NCBI RefSeq assembly: GCF_963576615.1
Contig: NC_088717.1
Location: 58,640,749-58,704,748, forward strand
Direction: 5' to 3'
From: Watersipora subatra
Taxonomy: Eukaryota > Bryozoa > Gymnolaemata > Cheilostomatida > Watersiporidae
Length of the DNA: 64,000 nucleotides
In this document: piece by piece, positions 47,901 through 57,435 of the stretch
Layout: each line of letters starts with the position of its first letter
Numbering within the stretch: the first letter of the stretch is position 1
Translations under genes and position numbers: made by a program
Notes under the pieces: model-generated
The model's database searches: none
What the model was told of the DNA's origin: nothing
The model's input: the letters and a program-made list of their open reading frames with translations, nothing else

Positions 47901-50900
47901 TAAATACATTTGGTACTCGTCTGTGTTACATGTAAATACATTTGGTACTCATCTGTGTTACATGTAAATACATTTGGAACTCGTCTGTGTTACATGTAAA
48001 TACATTTGGAACTCGTCTGTGTTACATGTAAATACATTTGGTACTCATCTGTGTTAGATGTAAATACATTTGGTACTCATCTGTGTTACATGTAAATACA
48101 TTTGGAACTCGTCTGTGTTACATGTAAATACATTTGGTACTCGTCTGTGTTACATGTAAATACATTTGGTACTCATCTGTGTTACATGTAAATACATTTG
48201 GTACTCATCTGTGTTACATGTAAATACATTTGGTACTCATCTGTGTTACATGTAAATACATTTGGTACTCATCTGTGTTACATGTAAAAATGTATACTTG
48301 GATCTCATATAGATTAAAACTTAATGTTTCATATTTAGTACGACAATAAAAATTATGTTGAGTGTTTATTTATTATTCCAATAAGAGAATATTGAATTTA
48401 TAGTTGGATGAATGAATCTTTGTGAGTTATCTAACCTTCTTTATCGCAAAACGCGAATTCTTTTACTCGACCCTCAAACTGATTAAAATTTTGACATTTG
48501 TCTCAGTTCAACAGTAAGAGTTATACCCTCCTGTCGACTGTTGCCCGAGTATTCTAAAGAGAATACACTCTTCATTCATAAGTTATAGGAGTAAGCTTGC
48601 ATTGAGTTATTTTTTATTTTTCCATTATACTTACAATTATATTAGTAAAACAGTCATTTACAGTCTTCCTTGCCGAGGTTACGCGTATTGTATGCCACTA
48701 ACTTGTAGCATTTCTAGCTGAGTAAAATAGTCCATTGGAAAGAAGATCTAATCTGCATCAATTGAACACAATCCTGTGGTATTTCATCAAACTATTTAGG
48801 AATTGACTGCTCACGAATCATATAGATGGCTGGAGAAACTGTGGCAGTAGCACAAAGTGTTTATCTTGTTTCACTGGCTTGCTACATGTGTACATTTAGC
48901 CCGTTTCAAAAGATGGAACGCTTTTACGTGTCACGTGCATGATGCATGATATAATCACATTTGCATAACATGAAAGACCATTGTAAGAACATTTTAAACT
49001 ACGTCTATTTATAAACATATAATAATCTATTTATAACTATATAATAATCCATTTACAGCTATATAATAAAGATATTGCATTTTTTAGCAATGATTTTGAA
49101 CATAAAACAAAAAAACAGTTAGAAGATAAAAACACTCGCAACACAAGCTCCAAGCTGTGACATAAGGCAGTCATTTTTTCAGCTAAACATAGAATTAAAC
49201 ATAGCCATATAAATTATGATGTCAGCACCGATGATTACCTGACGCATGAACGCAAGACAAAAGCTCTTTTATTGGTCGCCATTCTTAAACATTTCCCCCA
49301 CCTATCGCCAGGCCATGTTGTTGTAGTTATTTAACACGTCAGGTTCCACAAACACCGAAAGAGTCCATTCCGTATCTATATATCTCTTATCAACTCTCAA
49401 GTGCTGGCTATAAAATTACACTAGTCGGCTTGTGCGTAGATCTTGTGCAGTGCTCTAGCAAACAATATTTCCTTCACAAAAATACAAAATTCAAAAATTG
49501 TCTGCAAAAATTAGCTATTATCAGAAGTAATCTGTTTAAAACATATGCTCTGCTTTCATGAACAAGGATTTTGAATATACATGTACAATTTTTAGATAAT
49601 TTTGCTCAAGCAATTTTAATATAATTCTATTGTGTAGCAGTAATTTCCGATCGATATTTGGCAAAGATTGCGAATCTTGGTGTCAATTTTCACGACTTGA
49701 GAGTGTTGATAAATGAGGTAGTTGATCGAAATTATACAAAAATGTATAATATTCCCTGCTGTTGTTATTGCAATAAAAAATTGTGCTGCGAGTTAGAACT
49801 GCTTAGAATGACTGGCCATGCAAAGTTTAACTTGATGTAGGCATGATGTTAAGAGGGCGTGATTATGGGTAATAATAAATACTGTCAGAGGAAGGAAGTT
49901 ATCTTACCTATTGGAATGGTGATGAACGCCTTACCAAGGACACTTGCACTTGGTAAACGCTGACTTGAGCCCCCAGCATGCATGAGTAGGATCTGCAAAA
50001 GGAGGCAGCAACTACAATGACATGCCCATAACAGTTTAACTGGGTTCAAAGGTTGAAGAAGAACAGATTCCTCTTTGAGTTTGTGAGCTTATTATTTGTC
50101 ATCCTCTGCCTTTTTGTTTCAAAGATTTGTTCTTTATGATATCCTTCATTGTCCAGAAATGCAAAAATTTGAAGAGAGACTTACTTACTGATTTTTTAAA
50201 GGAAATATTCTTACGAAAAATTTTTCAACGAGAAGAAAACATCAACCTTGAAGATTTTCCGCGCCTTGCATGATATCAGTTTTATATGAAATCTTAGTGG
50301 TTTAGTCTGTGCTGTAGCCATTTATACCAGTTTGCGATAAGAAAAATTAATCTGTTTATTTTAATCAAGACTTTGAAAGCTGATTAATGCTACAGCTTCG
50401 AACATAAGTAACACTAAAAAGGAGTTATTGACTTCCAAATCGGTTAGTAACTGTATAAAACAAGTTTGACACTACATTAAGGTAGAGACTTGGGGGGTGC
50501 ACTTATGGGTGGAAGTGAGATGTTTGGATTTCAATTGTGTACCCTTAACAATTTTAGGAGAAGTGAGGTAGTTTCTGTTTCGATGGAGTCACACGACGAT
50601 CATGCGATAACGGAGTTGACTAAGGTCCGTTGAAAGTGGATGCGTATTCGCGTCAATGCATCAGCAAAAGTGGCGGTCAAAGGTCTTTATATAAATTTGT
50701 TAATATTATATTATTAGGCTACGACAATGGAATGCTTGCTCTATAACAAATATGTTCGGTGCCGAAAATGCTTTGCTGAATTCATTCGCAGGTAATCGAC
50801 AGAATTGATCAGATATCGGTGAAAGTGTGGTACCTAGAAGATAACTTCAAGTTTATAGTCATCTGTAGGACTAAGCGACCATTTATTGCGTAGCCCAAAT

Positions 50901-53900
50901 GTTTTTATTTAATAATCTATGGAGCCGATTAACATGTGAATATTAACAGATGGTCAGACAACAACCTAATAAACAACTCTGAAGAAAGGCGAACTATTGC
51001 ATGATTTCTGTCCTGCTCAATTTGGCTTGACCCAGGGCAGCCAAGCTCCTGTTTGGTTGGACAACATATTACTAGCAAATTCAATATCCACTCTATTGTT
51101 TTTACTCAGGATCAATTCATATCTGAATCACGATGTAACAATTGCAATCATGTGACCTTCAGACAGGAAAGAGCTAGAATATTATTATTTTTGTGTGTTT
51201 GATTCTGATCTGTGTGACGTGACCGCTCTTCAGCTCTTCATCAACGTTGGTTTTTTTAGCTGGATGTGAGAAAATAAAACAGCTTAGGTAGATTGCGATA
51301 TGACCAACCATACAAAGGCAACCGCACTGACTACAGGCCCATTGTGAAATACATAAGTTCATGTGTTTCATCACAGCTGATTCTACGGCCTATCAAGATA
51401 CAAGGCATTGCAGCACATACACAGCATGTGTCATACACATTATGTAATCGGTCATGACTTGAGAAATGCAACACTAAAAGCAAACTAACAAGAGTACTTG
51501 AAAAAGGGTAACTGCCAGGAATACTTCACTAGTGGACTATTACAACACTTGAGAAAGTTGCATTGTATCACAGTGAGGAAATGTCTAAAGTCAAGAACTT
51601 ACAAATCAGACAGACAAACGTAAGTGGATATGACCTCCAGACAACTCAAACGAGTCGTAAACTGTCAGTAATTGCACTAAGTGTAACAACTAAAACCACT
51701 GATAGACACATTAAAGGCAAACTGCTACCATCGCTATGTATTAATTACATTTAGTTGGACATTCAACTTCACACAACAAATTCTCTTGAATATCTATCTT
51801 ATAGTTGATGATAAACTCTCGCAGTTTTTTGCTGTTTTTTATTATGCAATGTGTAAAACAAGTCATTCAAAGCACCCTGTGTAAAGGGAGTGCAAACAAA
51901 GTTGTATGAAACAGTCCTGAGATTCATGTCAAGGACTCGTGTTCTCCATATTGCACTCGTTCACATCAAAGAGCTTTATATGCAAATTCTTGGCGGGTAC
52001 CGAATAGCATGAATGTACTGACGATGGACATTGATGCATCAATGGAAGCAAGCGATGGGCGTGGCACTCTTTTAAACCAATTTTATCAAACACAGGTATA
52101 TAAACCAGGGATCGCTAAACATATTATGGAAATGTTTACTTTTCCATATCCATTTCCATAAACATAAATATTTCCATAATTTTATGGAAATGGATATGGA
52201 AATTTTATTTTAGAAATATGGAAATGTTATGGAAATGGAAATAATATGGAAATGAATTATGGAAATGTTATGGAAATGGAAAAAATATGGAAATGAATTA
52301 TGGAAATGTTATGGAAATGGAAATAATATGGAAATAAATTATGGAAATGTTATGGAAATGGAAAAAACTATGGAAATGAATTATGGAAATGTTATGAAAA
52401 TGGAAATAATATGGAAATAAATTATGGAAATGTTATGGAAATGGAAAAAAATATGGAAATAAATTATGGAAATGGAAATAATATGGAAATGAATTATGGA
52501 AATATTATGGAAATGGAAATAATACGGAAATAAATTATGGAAAGGGTATGGAAATGGAAATAATATGGAAATTATGGAAATGAATTATGGAAATTTTATG
52601 GAAATGGAAATAATATAGAATTGAATTATGGAAATTGTAACATACACGTAATCCAAGATATAAACAGAGGGGAGTTATATTGTATAGACTAGGCTACATG
52701 AATAGACAATGGTAATACACAAACAGCTAACATCAGTGGTATTACAGAAACTATTAAAGGGGTCTGGAAGAAACTAACGCAAATTGTCTCTTGCTCGGCT
52801 ACATGTATAGACAATGGTAACACACAAACCCAGCTAACATCCGTGGTATTACAGAAACTAATAAAGTGGTCTGGGAGAAATTAACTCAAACTGTCTCTGG
52901 ACTTGGCTACATGTACGGACAATGGTAACACACAAACCCAGCTAACACCAGTGGTATTACAGAAACTATTAAGGAAGTCTGAAAGAAACTCTCAAAACAT
53001 CTCAAATCGTCTCTGGCTTAGTTATGGGCAATGGTAGCATACAGTTTTGATGTTGCCTGGACCCTAAATAAAGTATATTAGCAAGCAAATATCATATTCA
53101 TATTATGTATAAATTAATCACATATTCGGTAAGAGTTGACGATTGCACACACACACACGCTCATTTGACACGCAAGCGCGCACACATACATACACACCAG
53201 GAATCGCTAAACATATTATGGAAATGTTTACTTTTCCATTTCCATAAACATAAATATTTCCATAATTTTTATGGAAATGGATATGGAAATTTTATTTTAG
53301 AAATATGGAAATGTTATGGAAATGGAAAAAATATGGAAATGAATTATGGAAATGTTATGGAAATGGAAAAAAACTATGGAAATGAATTATGGAAATGTTA
53401 TGGAAATGGAAATAATATGGAAATAAATTATGGAAATGTTATGGAAATGGAAATAATATGGAAATAAATTATGGAAATGTTATGGAAATGGAAATCATAT
53501 GGAAATGAATTATGGAAATGTTATGGAAATGGAAATAATATGGAAATAGATTATGGAAATGTTATGGAAATGGAAATAATATGAAAATGAATTATGGAAA
53601 TGTTATGGAAATGGAAATTGTGACAAACACGTAATCCCTGATATAAACATACTGAATATGAGACGAAAGAATTCATTCTCAGTGTGAAAAGTGTATCTCA
53701 GTAGTTGCAACAAGGAGAATGTATGATGGTACACTGTTGATGAAACTCAGCAAGAGCATGTTCATAATATGCTGCTGCGAAGGGGCAGCATAATATGCTG
53801 CCGCAGAGAGGCCAATCTTTACAAAAGTTAGATCATAAAGGTTTACTGCGAGCAGCACTCACAGGTTACAACAGTAAAAATTCAGAGGCTATATAGAGCA

Positions 53901-55709
53901 TTCCGGAACTTTGCAGGGTGATAAACTAAAACTATCTGAAGGCAAAAACAAACAAGCGTGCTGATAACAGCTCCTTTGGCACGACTACGGTGACTCGAAA
54001 TAGGACCTCTTGAGCAGACAGCTGGTCAAGGATGTTACTAGAGGTACAAAATCTAACTAAATATTCTCTTTGGCCATAGTTATGGTCTGTAATTGAGAAG
54101 AAAACAATACATGGTTGTTCACCAAGCAAAGCTTCCGCCCTTTCTATGGCTGGGGCGTGACGGATCCGCGAGCGTGTTTTGTGTTTGTACAAACTAAGAG
54201 CATGTGCAGGGGTATTCACGCAGCTCCTATCAGCTGTAGATAAGTCAGAGGCTGAGCACGCTGTCCGAAATCGATATCAAACAATGGCATTTAATGACAC
54301 GAACAACAAAACCCAGTGACGTAGCGATACCAGTTTTAGCCAGTTACACTATTGAAATAGATCGTCGGCATGTAGCTCTATATATAGAGCTGGCATTCAG
54401 GTCTATCATAGCAATAAATAGTGTCACTACTTTGCCCGATGTCTTTGCACAGTGTTACCCTGCAACTTATTATTAACAGAAGTAAATAAATGCAGCACAT
54501 TGCACATAGTGACCCTCGGTGAGCTAGAAACAGCGCTGAACATCACATGTGAAGGATTAGCTAACTTGTAGACATGCTGGAGCTTTACGTAGAAAAGCGA
54601 ATATATTTAGTGAAACAATTAATTTTATAGAAAGAAAAACGTTGATTTGATGCTAGATAGTTTTATTTTCAATATTTTTAAAGATTGAAAATAAAACTAA
54701 AACTCGCATTAAATTTCAGTACATTTTATTGGAAAGTATTGGTATTTTTCTATAATTTGTGATTGTTTTTTATGTTTGTGGTGATCTGACTACCAGGATG
54801 TTTTGAGATTAAAATCGACAAAACCTGATCGAGATTAAACCGCTCGACAGAATAGAGACACTTATACAACTTCTCGACAGAATTTCGATCACTGCAACTT
54901 GAACGTAATAGCCGATATCAACTATAACAACTAGTGATGTCATTTCCCACGCAGTTTTCTTCTGAGCTTTTCAATCGCAATCAAGTTTTGCCGATTTTAA
55001 TCTTGAACCATCCTGACAGTCAGATCAACTCAAACATCAAAAACAATTGCGAATCATAAAAAATACTGATACTTCATGATAACCTCAACTAACATTTTGT
55101 GTAAGTTTGTCATTAAGTTTCAGCGACTCGCCGACCCTCATAATATTTACCGACCCTCATAATATTGACAATACCAACCTTTTGCATGCGCCAATTTGGT
55201 TCTAGCTTAGCGAGACATGATATGGTGTACATTGTGGATCCACCTGCAATAAGATCACTTTCTGCATTGTACAAGATAATGACACACATGGATAACTCCG
55301 ACATAAGATGGAGTTTCTAGTTTAGTTAGTGTGAAACTTGATGGAACAAACCCCTGCTCCAAATAGGGAGAATTATAATATCAAAACCAAATAACTATTC
55401 ATAGATCACATTTTAACTAATATAATATAGAAGAAACATGTGCAAGTTTGCTTACATTGATAGTCCACAGCTATCTAATGATCTAATGACTGTCTCAATG
55501 CTTACTCAAGTCGCATCTTAAAGTTTTAGACTTACCAGAACCGATTTTGCAACCGGGAGGGTCGTGTATGACATGGTACTTGGTCCGCATAGGCAGCTGC
55601 TTGTGCTCAAGTTTATCAGAAATCTCTAGCTCGTACACCGATTGCTGGGCAGCGTCCGATGTCGTCAGAACAACAACATCCCAAAACTCGACACAACATG
55701 ACGGGTCTC
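32090..55709 (-). CDS. Fucose-1-phosphate guanylyltransferase, last exon disrupted
   Basis: FPGT makes GDP-L-fucose from fucose-1-phosphate and GTP in the cytosolic fucose salvage pathway. Six coding exons follow the animal protein in order: 55536-55709, 55179-55243, 49908-49992, 47237-47353, 44911-45027 and the last exon 32090-35561. All junction phases agree. The nucleotidyltransferase signature is MHAGGSSQRLPSASVLGKAF in the third. Later blocks include LALAHPSPLYVGKGHGVYIL, ICAYGDFLQPLG, LLKGSPLGVVALKYSKFYHI and the C-terminal beta-helix-type region. The N-terminal exon was not found above 55709. The last exon is split by a 2151-bp transposon (32929-35079) with a perfect 8-bp target duplication. 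Without the insert and one duplication copy the frame is continuous (1311 nt after two phase bases). As read here the product would stop nine codons into the element side, losing the C-terminal domain. Confidence 0.92.
33248..33290. mobile_element. 43-bp palindromic micro-element with 7-bp target duplication
   Basis: Arms CAATGATATACAGCTCC and GGAGCTGTATATCATTG around a 9-bp loop, flanked by GTTACTC at 33241-33247 and 33291-33297. The opposite arm of the host foldback (near 34078) carries the empty site as a single GAGTAAC, proving insertion. Confidence 0.8.
34152..34834. mobile_element. GGAAAT-rich hAT-like MITE, copy 1
   Basis: Ends CAGGGATTAGGTG and GCGATCCCTG, flanked by 8-bp GTAGATAT (34144-34151 and 34835-34842). 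The interior is a degenerate tandem array of TTTCCATAATTCATTTCCAT-type units. Non-coding. Present in the opposite orientation to the copies at 52.1 and 53.2 kb. Confidence 0.9.
34704..34780. mobile_element. 77-bp micro-element, second member of the CAATGATATAC family
   Basis: Starts with the palindrome CAATGATATACAG-GGGG-CTGTATATCATTG and ends CATATCATTG. It is flanked by 7-bp ATGGAAA (34697-34703 and 34781-34787). The sister MITEs at 52.1 and 53.2 kb show the empty site (TTATGGAAATGG). Confidence 0.78.
35080..35561 (-). CDS. FPGT last exon, upstream piece
   Basis: Acceptor TTCTCTTGTAG at 35562-35572. Encodes EVLNCKKVLQKPTEQLMKEE, then DWVFTDSQFFFDHTISEKLL, EICAYGDFLQPLG and YHIGTMIEYLDNF up to LGLSRFC, where the element begins. 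In the joined genomic text a stop (TAG) follows HRVISP inside the element terminus. 35080-35087 is the right target duplication. Confidence 0.92.
35700..37073. other. FPGT intron: small hairpin and degenerate repeats
   Basis: 35895-35993 is a near-perfect ~98-bp palindrome (arms about 46 bp, TTAACCAGTGTGATTATATT) with no loop to speak of, likely a tiny MITE. 36340-36690 is a degenerate tandem repeat with GTTAACATA..CTGTTTATAA units of about 30 bp. The rest is plain AT-rich intron. Confidence 0.7.
37265..37640. repeat. CAACTCGAGTTG palindrome clusters in A
   Basis: Three palindromes at 37265-37305 and about nine between 37494 and 37636, separated by short spacers such as TA, GC or AATAT. Each unit is its own reverse complement, so the DNA can form small hairpins on both strands. 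Confidence 0.9.
38380..41166 (-). mobile_element. Inner CGGTAGATAC transposon (B), nested in A
   Basis: Same termini as A but in reverse orientation, flanked by a perfect 9-bp TGTTAATTT (38371-38379 and 41167-41175). Its left part (38380-38905) equals the right end of A. Its right part (39825-41166) equals the left end of A, including the CTCGAG palindromes at 40705-40855 and 41045-41095. A LINE fragment (about 38906-39826) has inserted into B. Confidence 0.85.
38906..39826 (+). pseudogene. 5'-truncated LINE with reverse transcriptase C-terminus
   Basis: The frame runs from FINDICSIIKTSTIRLFADD (catalytic F-ADD box of the palm, at about 38915-38980) through ERWAEHWGMVFNTDKCQIVR, FKYLGVEITSDFSWDLQID and RVAYLTLCRPIMEYAGEVWD to a TGA at 39728-39730. 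This matches the palm end, thumb and downstream region of CR1/jockey-type non-LTR reverse transcriptases. The N-terminal RT motifs and endonuclease are absent. The tail is (ACCTAG)n, followed by host sequence GGCGCCTTACAG. A short GGCG target duplication is possible. Dead copy. Confidence 0.85.
40705..41260. repeat. CAACTCGAGTTG palindrome clusters in B and at the A/B junction
   Basis: Palindromes AACTCGAGTT recur at 40715-40860 (about eight), 41045-41095 (three) and 41180-41260 (three), in mirror order to those at 37265-37640. Confidence 0.9.
42115..42848 (+). pseudogene. P-element (THAP9-type) transposase C-terminal remnant
   Basis: Pieces in shifting frames: LPITRQNFNSKQEVLNNIIS and YLCRLKTPS, in-frame stop, KLLVENNRK; then HFVIGFESAAKSVHGIAQYL, LSKYPYINYFLTFK and INQDHIEILFSTIRSKGGYN to 42655; then after a frameshift IKFLTDVEVVGSRNSDDITL, VENRGGLVTRLIGRICIAAE and a stop at 42846-42848. 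The QDH-ELFFS-IR-GG-N-NP-like block and the NRGGL segment are signatures of P-element/THAP9 transposases (RNase H-like core and C-terminal domain). The THAP DNA-binding domain and first catalytic residues are missing. Two frame breaks and a stop make it non-functional. Confidence 0.82.
43233..44482 (-). mobile_element. Internally deleted Tigger/pogo element
   Basis: The termini CAGTCATACTTCGACTTGCG (left) and CAGTAAAACTTCAACTTACG (right, inverted) are flanked by TA on both sides. On the minus strand a CENP-B-type helix-turn-helix remnant (KKKRIITIDIKRKIIEKYAK, 44043-44276) is followed by a tail fragment (RQTSLDRFLLKRPAGR, 43689-43901) typical of Tigger C-termini. The DDE domain is lost. Nested in the P-like shell. 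Confidence 0.78.
44911..45027 (-). CDS. FPGT exon with LALAHPSPL
   Basis: Encodes WNFGDREGFLALAHPSPLYV, GKGHGVYILDHRNNKLDT. Donor ACAG/GTAAGT. The acceptor that keeps the frame is GGAGAG/AC at 45028-45029. A better-looking TTTACAG 14 nt upstream (45042) would shift the frame and stop within 16 codons. Confidence 0.85.
45050..47230. other. FPGT intron, no gene recognised
   Basis: A 127-codon open frame exists at 45538-45921 (+), but it has no splice, homology or composition support. A clean hairpin lies at 47179-47220 (arms GCTATATGGTGCTAGCTT) just beside the next exon. Otherwise AT-rich. Confidence 0.5.
47237..47353 (-). CDS. FPGT exon with NRLYSMFDIKLA
   Basis: Acceptor CCCCGCAG, donor TTTG/GTAAGT. 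Encodes GNRLYSMFDIKLALCMPFAK, RLPPGLFICCPDTFESFTF, matching the family block GNPIYQMLELKLA..GILVTCADDIE. Phases 1 and 1 agree with the neighbours. Confidence 0.92.
47500..48290. repeat. Dispersed CCCGGCACTGTCCGGGTA repeat plus 32-bp minisatellite
   Basis: 47515-47545 holds GCTACCCGGCACTGTCCGGG, a short motif I recognise as common in dispersed repeats of marine invertebrates. 47812-48290 is a tandem array of about 15 copies of CATTTGGTACTCATCTGTGT plus TACATGTAAATA (32 bp), with CGT/CAT and GTA/GAA variants. Confidence 0.85.
48300..49900. other. FPGT intron, no feature recognised
   Basis: AT-rich intronic sequence. A 60-codon frame at 49658-49840 (+) has no supporting signals. Confidence 0.5.
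49908..49992 (-). CDS. FPGT exon with nucleotidyltransferase signature
   Basis: Acceptor CTTTTGCAG, donor AATAG/GTAAGA-like. Encodes ILLMHAGGSSQRLPSASVLG, KAFITIPI. GG-S-RLP...GK is the sugar-1-phosphate nucleotidyltransferase signature that binds the GTP phosphates. Confidence 0.95.
50000..52100. other. FPGT intron, no feature recognised
   Basis: No coherent exon or element ends seen. Confidence 0.5.
52108..52653. mobile_element. GGAAAT-rich hAT-like MITE, copy 2
   Basis: Left end CAGGGATCGCTAAACATATT, right end ACACGTAATCCAAG (decayed from ATCCCTG). Perfect 8-bp ATATAAAC duplication on both sides. The interior is built of ATGGAAATGTTATGGAAATG / AATTATGGAAATG units about 30 bp long. Confidence 0.88.
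52680..53035. repeat. ~118-bp tandem repeat, 3 copies
   Basis: Each copy contains GGCTACATG.ATAGACAATGGTAA, CAGCTAACATC.GTGGTATTA and CAGAAACTA.TAAAG..GTCTG. Diverged, so old. It lies between two MITE copies. Confidence 0.8.
53200..53639. mobile_element. GGAAAT-rich hAT-like MITE, copy 3
   Basis: Left end CAGGAATCGCTAAACATATT, right end CACGTAATCCCTG. The flanks ATACACAC and ATATAAAC match at 6 of 8 positions. Same interior repeats as copy 2. The 120-codon frame across it (YGNVMEMEK repeats) is a repeat artefact. Confidence 0.85.
53640..55170. other. FPGT intron with a small inverted-repeat MITE
   Basis: 54735-55075 has inverted arms: GATCTGACTACCAGGATGTT, GAGATTAAAATCGACAAAAC on the left and TTTTGCCGATTTTAATCTTG, CATCCTGACAGTCAGATC on the right. 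54657-54697 is a 40-bp palindrome (AGTTTTATTTTCAAT). No exon recognised. Confidence 0.65.
55179..55243 (-). CDS. FPGT exon with GGSTMYTI
   Basis: Acceptor TTATTGCAG, donor AAAAG/GTTGGT. Two bases complete a Gly codon, then GSTMYTISCLAKLEPNWRMQ K. Matches the family's [21 protein letters not shown] block. Confidence 0.92.
55536..55709 (-). CDS. FPGT exon with FWDVVVLTTSD (most N-terminal found)
   Basis: Acceptor ACAATTTAG, donor TCTG/GTAAGT. Encodes DPSCCVEFWDVVVLTTSDAA, QQSVYELEISDKLEHKQLPM and RTKYHVIHDPPGCKIGS, the first conserved block of animal FPGT. It begins with two bases of a split codon, so at least one more 5' exon is expected. Confidence 0.92.
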
Positions 55710-55719
55710 CTAAATTGTA

Positions 55720-56990
55720 TAAAATGATTTTGCAAACAGCAGAAAAAACACATCGACAATATGTCATACGACTTGACACTAAAACATGTGGCTATAATAT
55801 CACAATAATATTACAGATTTTAAGTTGAGCCAATGATTTAATAGCACTAACGCCTGATCATAAGCTCACATAAAAAGCAGTATTGGCTTTCGGAATAACA
55901 TGAAAATAATATGTTCGCCCTTTCAACACTTCTCTTTAGAGGGAAAAGTTACCGATTGCCAGCTAGAACAAACATTAAAAACTGAAGCACAGGCTCTGCT
56001 GGCTCTTGGCCGCACTAAACAGACTTTCTGAGAATTACAAATGATTTATCTAGCGTGAAAGACCTATAAGGAAGCTATAGTTGCTCATTAATTTAAATTA
56101 CTGTTAAAGGACTTTTAGATGGAAAAAATAAGCATCATTAAATATAGGCTGTACTCATTTTGTTATAATTTAGTTTCTTTTGTACAAGCAATAAAAACAT
56201 CTGAGAGGCTAACCAATGGCTTGAGCGGCCTGTGAGGTAATTAGACATGCCTCTTAGCGCTGGTTATAAATTCAACAAACTATTGATTTTAAGCATCAAT
56301 CTAGGTCGCACTTAACGCCTCGCGTCAACCGTCAACCGCCTCGCGTCAACCGTCAACCACCTCGCGTCAACCGAAATGCAGTTGTCATTTCTCTCAAAGA
56401 AAGCTTTCACTTGCATTTTTGAGCAATTAGGCCCGATGTGTATTTGATGAAATGAACATGAAACACATGAAGTAGACCAGTGCATTCCTACTGAAAGAAT
56501 ATGTAATACACAACAATTTTTCAACACATTTCAAAAGTTTAAACTAACCATGATAATCGTGATCTTTTTGAAAGCATTCAAAATCGCAATAGTCACATTT
56601 ATACAAAATAAAACTTGATGAATAATAAATATGTAAAAGAAAAAGCTCCATAGCGTACTGAACAAAAGACAACATACGATAAGCAGTACATTTCAGTAAA
56701 TCACAAAAATAGATTTGAGGTTAAAAATGAGGTTTTTACATAAATTTTTGCGTGAAATCCGTTATGAGTACCAATGGAGCGACCGGAATAACATCGCAGC
56801 CGAGCCGCGTAGACGGAAGAGAACAATTCCTTATAAGTGCAGCTGATGCATCAGGTGCAGTACGTCTTGTGACAAGCTGTTGTTGCTCGCCGCTCGACGG
56901 GGGGGACAGCTACGCAAAAACAACATCTTGTCAAGACAGGCTAATGGTGGAGTGACCAAATGTGTTTGTCATCAATGGAGATATATTTTA
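55720..56990. other. Space between the oppositely oriented FPGT and transporter genes
   Basis: 56305-56370 has three copies of a CCTCGCGTCAACCGTCAACC unit. 56752-56955 (+) is a 67-codon ATG frame (MSTNGATGITSQPSRVDGRE), higher in GC than its surroundings. It could be part of a first exon or promoter-proximal DNA for either gene, without proof. The missing first FPGT exon should lie here or beyond. Confidence 0.4.
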
Positions 56991-56998
56991 TTAAAGTT

Positions 56999-57360
56999 TT
57001 GTACAGTATACACTATATCTGTACATTATGGACACCCATTGTACAATACATATTATATCTGTATATTGTAAGCATACATTGTGCAATACATGCTATATCT
57101 GAGCAAAGTTGACACGCATTGTACAGGATATGCTATATCTGCATGTAGAGGAAATGTATTGTACAGGGAAAACTATATCTACATCTATTTATATCTGTAT
57201 ATTGTGGAAATGTGATGTACAGAACATATTACATCTGTATATTATGGGAATGTATTGTACAGGACATATCATATCTGTATATTGTGGAGATTTGATGTGC
57301 AGGACATATTATATCTGTATACTGTGGAAATGTGTTGTACAGGACATACTATATCTATTT
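56999..57360. repeat. 40-bp minisatellite, 9 copies, ending at an exon acceptor
   Basis: Diverged units of TTGTACAGGACATATTATAT, CTGTATATTGTGGAAATGTG. The last unit runs straight into the splice acceptor CTATTTCTGCAG of the transporter exon at 57367. Confidence 0.88.
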
Positions 57361-57366
57361 CTGCAG

Positions 57367-57435
57367 AGTCTCATAGAAGGAGCAACTGCACTTGGATTTC
57401 TTGCTGGTCCATCTCTTGGAGCGGCCTTTTTTGCT
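57367..57435 (+). CDS. MFS transporter exon (TM5, motif C)
   Basis: Acceptor TTTCTGCAG, donor GCT/GTAAGT, 23 codons: SLIEGATALGFLAGPSLGAA FFA. Confidence 0.82.

Noticed and set aside
53105..53467. A 120-codon frame with YGNVMEMEK repeats
   Set aside because: Reads through the GGAAAT interior of a MITE.
53932..54219. A 95-codon minus-strand frame considered as a missing FPGT exon
   Set aside because: The FPGT exons on both sides join in phase without it and it has no similarity to the protein.
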